This document shows positions 6,782-8,254 of a stretch of DNA of 8,254 nucleotides, one piece after another (position 1 is the first letter of the stretch; each line of letters starts with the position of its first letter). Where the stretch lies: assembly GCA_031282485.1 (NCBI GenBank), contig JAITDQ010000316.1, forward strand, positions 1-8,254, in the 5' to 3' direction. Below the pieces are notes generated by a model. The model was not told the DNA's origin. It saw nothing but the letters and a program-made list of their open reading frames with translations, and did no database searches. The translations under genes and the position numbers were made by a program. This stretch comes from Tannerella sp. Lineage in GTDB: Bacteria > Bacteroidota > Bacteroidia > Bacteroidales > Tannerellaceae.

Positions 6782-7984
6782 TTATATATGGTTTAATGAA
6801 TTATTATCGGTCATAAATTTTAAATAGGTTTCCATGTCTTTATCGCCACGGCCGGAAACCGTCAGGACGACAACGTCCTGCGGACGGAAATTGAGTTTGG
6901 GCAGTGCGCCCAGCACATGTGCGCTTTCAAGCGCCGGTATGATGCCTTCGAGACGGGTCAGTTCGAAGACGGCCGACAGGGCTTCGCCGTCGTCGACCGC
7001 CAGTACGTCGGCACGTTTCGTCGCCGACAGGTTGGCGTGCAGGGGGCCGATTCCGGGATAGTCGAGGCCGGCCGATATGGAATACGGTTCTTCTATCTGC
7101 CCGTCTTCGTTCTGCATCACAAGCGTTCGCGCCCCGTGCAGGATTCCTTCCTTCCCCAGACAGATTGTCGCCGCACTCCGGCCGGAACGGATGCCTTCGC
7201 CGCCGGCTTCGGCCAGTATGATTTTCACGCGCCGGTCGTCAAGATAGTGATAAATGGTGCCGGCGGCATTACTGCCTCCTCCTACGCAGGCCATGAGGTA
7301 ATCGGGGTAGTCGCGCCCCTCCGCTTCTTCCAGCTGCTGCTTAATCTCCTCGCTTATAACGGACTGAAGCCTTGCCACCATATCGGGATATGGATGAGGG
7401 CCGACCGTCGAACCGATGATGTAAAACGTATCGGAGGGATGACAGCACCAGTCGCGTATCGCCTCGTTTGTTGCATCCTTAAGCGTCATGTTCCCCGAAT
7501 AGACGGGGACTACCGTTGCTCCGAGCATCCGCATCTTTTTCACGTTCGGCTGCTGGCGTTCGACATCCGTCTTTCCCATGTATACCACGCACGGCATATT
7601 CATAAGCGCACAGACCGTGGCCGTTGCCACGCCGTGCTGACCGGCGCCGGTTTCTGCGATTATGCGGGTTTTGCCCATGCTTCGCGCCACGAGGATTTGC
7701 CCGATTGTGTTGTTGATTTTATGTGCGCCGGTATGGTTCAGGTCTTCCCGTTTCAGGTATATCCGGCAACCGTATTTTTCGCTTAACCGTTTGGCGTGGT
7801 AAAGCGGCGAGGGGCGTCCGACGTACGTGCGCAGTAAACCGTGATATTCCCGTTTGAACGGTTCGCTTTCCAATATTTCCAAATAATTTTCCCGCAAATC
7901 TTCCACGCACTTGTGCAGGATTTCCGGTATGTACGCTCCGCCGAAGCGTCCGTAATAGCCTTTTTCATTTACCTGATAACTCAT
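6782..7984 (-). CDS. trpB: Tryptophan synthase beta chain (TrpB1 type)
   Basis: TrpB condenses indole with L-serine to L-tryptophan using pyridoxal phosphate, in complex with TrpA. The 400-residue protein has the normal length of the TrpB1 class. It contains [10 protein letters not shown] near the N-terminus, HTGAHKINN (84-92) with the PLP Schiff-base Lys89, [13 protein letters not shown] (111-123) with catalytic Glu111, [13 protein letters not shown] (191-203), the PLP-phosphate loop GGGSNA (235-240), [11 protein letters not shown] (346-356), and SGRGDKD (377-383), whose Ser377 contacts the PLP ring nitrogen. It is the first gene of the operon, about 55 nt downstream of the attenuator terminator. 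trpA, which encodes its partner subunit, is last, about 4.6 kb away. The ATG start at 7982-7984 follows an A-rich tract. Confidence 0.98.
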   Translation of the reverse strand: MSYQVNEKGYYGRFGGAYIPEILHKCVEDLRENYLEILESEPFKREYHGLLRTYVGRPSPLYHAKRLSEKYGCRIYLKREDLNHTGAHKINNTIGQILVARSMGKTRIIAETGAGQHGVATATVCALMNMPCVVYMGKTDVERQQPNVKKMRMLGATVVPVYSGNMTLKDATNEAIRDWCCHPSDTFYIIGSTVGPHPYPDMVARLQSVISEEIKQQLEEAEGRDYPDYLMACVGGGSNAAGTIYHYLDDRRVKIILAEAGGEGIRSGRSAATICLGKEGILHGARTLVMQNEDGQIEEPYSISAGLDYPGIGPLHANLSATKRADVLAVDDGEALSAVFELTRLEGIIPALESAHVLGALPKLNFRPQDVVVLTVSGRGDKDMETYLKFMTDNNSLNHI

Positions 7985-8039
7985 TTTTCGTCTGTTTATT
8001 TATTCGTTAATATATTTATACTGTCCAAAAAACCGCATC

Positions 8040-8074
8040 AAAAAAAGGCCTGTCGTGAGTATGACAGGCCTTTT
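8040..8074 (-). terminator. Intrinsic terminator of the trp leader (attenuator, 3:4 hairpin)
   Basis: On the minus strand, AAAAGGCCTGTC (8074-8063) and GACAGGCCTTTT (8054-8043) form a perfect 12-bp stem around an 8-nt loop, ATACTCAC. A run of seven T residues (8046-8040) overlaps the end of the stem. This is a strong rho-independent terminator. It lies inside the 5' leader, downstream of the promoter and leader peptide and about 55 nt before trpB. That makes it an attenuator and not the end of another gene. The loop and the upper 5' arm are also complementary to an upstream segment, giving an alternative fold. Confidence 0.93.
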
Positions 8075-8130
8075 CCCAGTGTTTCTAAAATACATCATGG
8101 ATCTGACTACTCACAATATGCATTGCAAGC
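8053..8130 (-). promoter_or_regulatory. Competing leader hairpins: 1:2 and antiterminator 2:3
   Basis: Hand-paired on the minus-strand RNA. Segment 1 (8130-8122) pairs with segment 2 (8117-8109) in nine continuous pairs, three of them G-U, around a GCAU loop. Segment 1 begins inside the Arg codon right after the three Trp codons. Segment 2 (8116-8108) can instead pair with 8061-8053, which is the terminator loop plus the first two bases of its 3' arm, in nine pairs including one G-U. After a bulged A it can add four more pairs (8107-8103 with 8067-8063, one U-U mismatch), breaking the terminator. Expected logic: a ribosome stalled on Trp codons covers segment 1, so 2:3 forms and transcription continues. 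A ribosome reaching the stop codon (8113-8111) sits on segment 2, so the terminator forms. Energies were not computed. Confidence 0.8.
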
Positions 8131-8167
8131 GCCACCACCAATTTGTATTTGTCATTGACTGATTCAT
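8111..8167 (-). CDS. trpL: trp operon leader peptide (three consecutive Trp codons)
   Basis: An 18-codon frame on the minus strand, ATG (8167-8165) to TGA (8113-8111), reads MNQSMTNTNWWWRLQCIL. Codons 10-12 are TGG TGG TGG, an arrangement expected by chance only very rarely. The frame lies between a good promoter and an intrinsic terminator ahead of trpB. It acts as a sensor of charged tRNA-Trp: stalling at the Trp codons decides which leader hairpin forms. The peptide itself probably has no further role. A start at the internal ATG (8155-8153) would give 14 residues with the same Trp codons. The upstream sequence is A-rich with no Shine-Dalgarno motif, as is usual for Bacteroidetes. Confidence 0.9.
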   Translation of the reverse strand: MNQSMTNTNWWWRLQCIL

Positions 8168-8197
8168 CTTATTATTTCACTTAAAAAAATACGACTG

Positions 8198-8228
8198 CAA
8201 ATATACATGCTTTTTTCGAATAAACAAA
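8198..8228 (-). promoter_or_regulatory. Bacteroides-type promoter of the trp operon
   Basis: On the minus strand a TTTG (8228-8225) is followed after exactly 19 nt by TATATTTG (8205-8198). This matches the -33 TTTG and -7 TANNTTTG consensus used by the Bacteroidetes primary sigma factor. The transcription start is inferred at about 8190-8194, giving a short untranslated stretch of roughly 25 nt before the leader peptide ATG and a leader of about 150 nt up to the terminator. No other match with this spacing was seen between here and trpB. Confidence 0.87.
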
Positions 8229-8254
8229 TAATTTGTCACAAAATTTGCAGAATT

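Noticed and set aside
6917..7786. A 289-codon open frame on the plus strand opposite trpB.
   Set aside because: It is antisense to a clearly conserved trpB, shows no recognisable motif and is explained by codon bias of the real gene.
8232..8242. TTTGT-G-ACAAA palindrome just upstream of the -33 element, possibly an operator.
   Set aside because: Arms are only 5 bp in AT-rich sequence and no known regulator site matches. The attenuator already explains control.

Overview
This 8.25-kb window looks like a Bacteroidales (Bacteroidetes) chromosome segment. Three things suggest this: a promoter matching the Bacteroides-type consensus (TTTG, 19 nt, TATATTTG), A-rich start regions without clear Shine-Dalgarno sequences, and the protein families present. 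It carries one complete tryptophan operon on the minus strand. At the left edge is the 3' part of a plus-strand glycoside hydrolase gene.

Layout from left to right: (1) positions 1-1116, the C-terminal 371 codons of an alpha-L-rhamnosidase-like (GH78-type) enzyme with an extra C-terminal beta-rich domain. (2) About 1113-1445, a short relic that reads like the middle of an AAA-ATPase-like/PD-(D/E)XK family protein (PF09820-type), cut at both ends and running into the 3' end of trpA. (3) 1422-7984, the trp operon on the minus strand, transcribed trpB, trpE, trpG, trpD, trpC, trpF, trpA. (4) 7985-8254, its control region.

The seven genes supply every step from chorismate to tryptophan. TrpE and TrpG form anthranilate synthase, followed by TrpD (phosphoribosyl transfer), TrpF (isomerisation), TrpC (indole ring closure) and TrpA/TrpB (tryptophan synthase). 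The catalytic residues that could be checked are present in all seven. The genes are tightly packed: 1 nt between trpB and trpE, 15 nt between trpE and trpG, a 4-nt ATGA overlap between trpC and trpF, and 36 nt between trpF and trpA. The exceptions are the two gaps on either side of trpD.

Two signals stand out. First, the leader upstream of trpB holds a full transcription attenuator. It has an 18-codon leader peptide with three consecutive Trp codons, a hairpin starting just after them (1:2), a competing antiterminator pairing (2:3), and a perfect 12-bp terminator stem followed by seven U residues. Second, trpD is bracketed by two arrays of 7-nt repeats in opposite orientation. Over 42 nt they match at 39 positions, including 27 in a row, and they form the stop codons and last residues of trpG and trpD. 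None of this proves a wholly new system, but the attenuator and the inverted heptad arrays are the parts worth following up.
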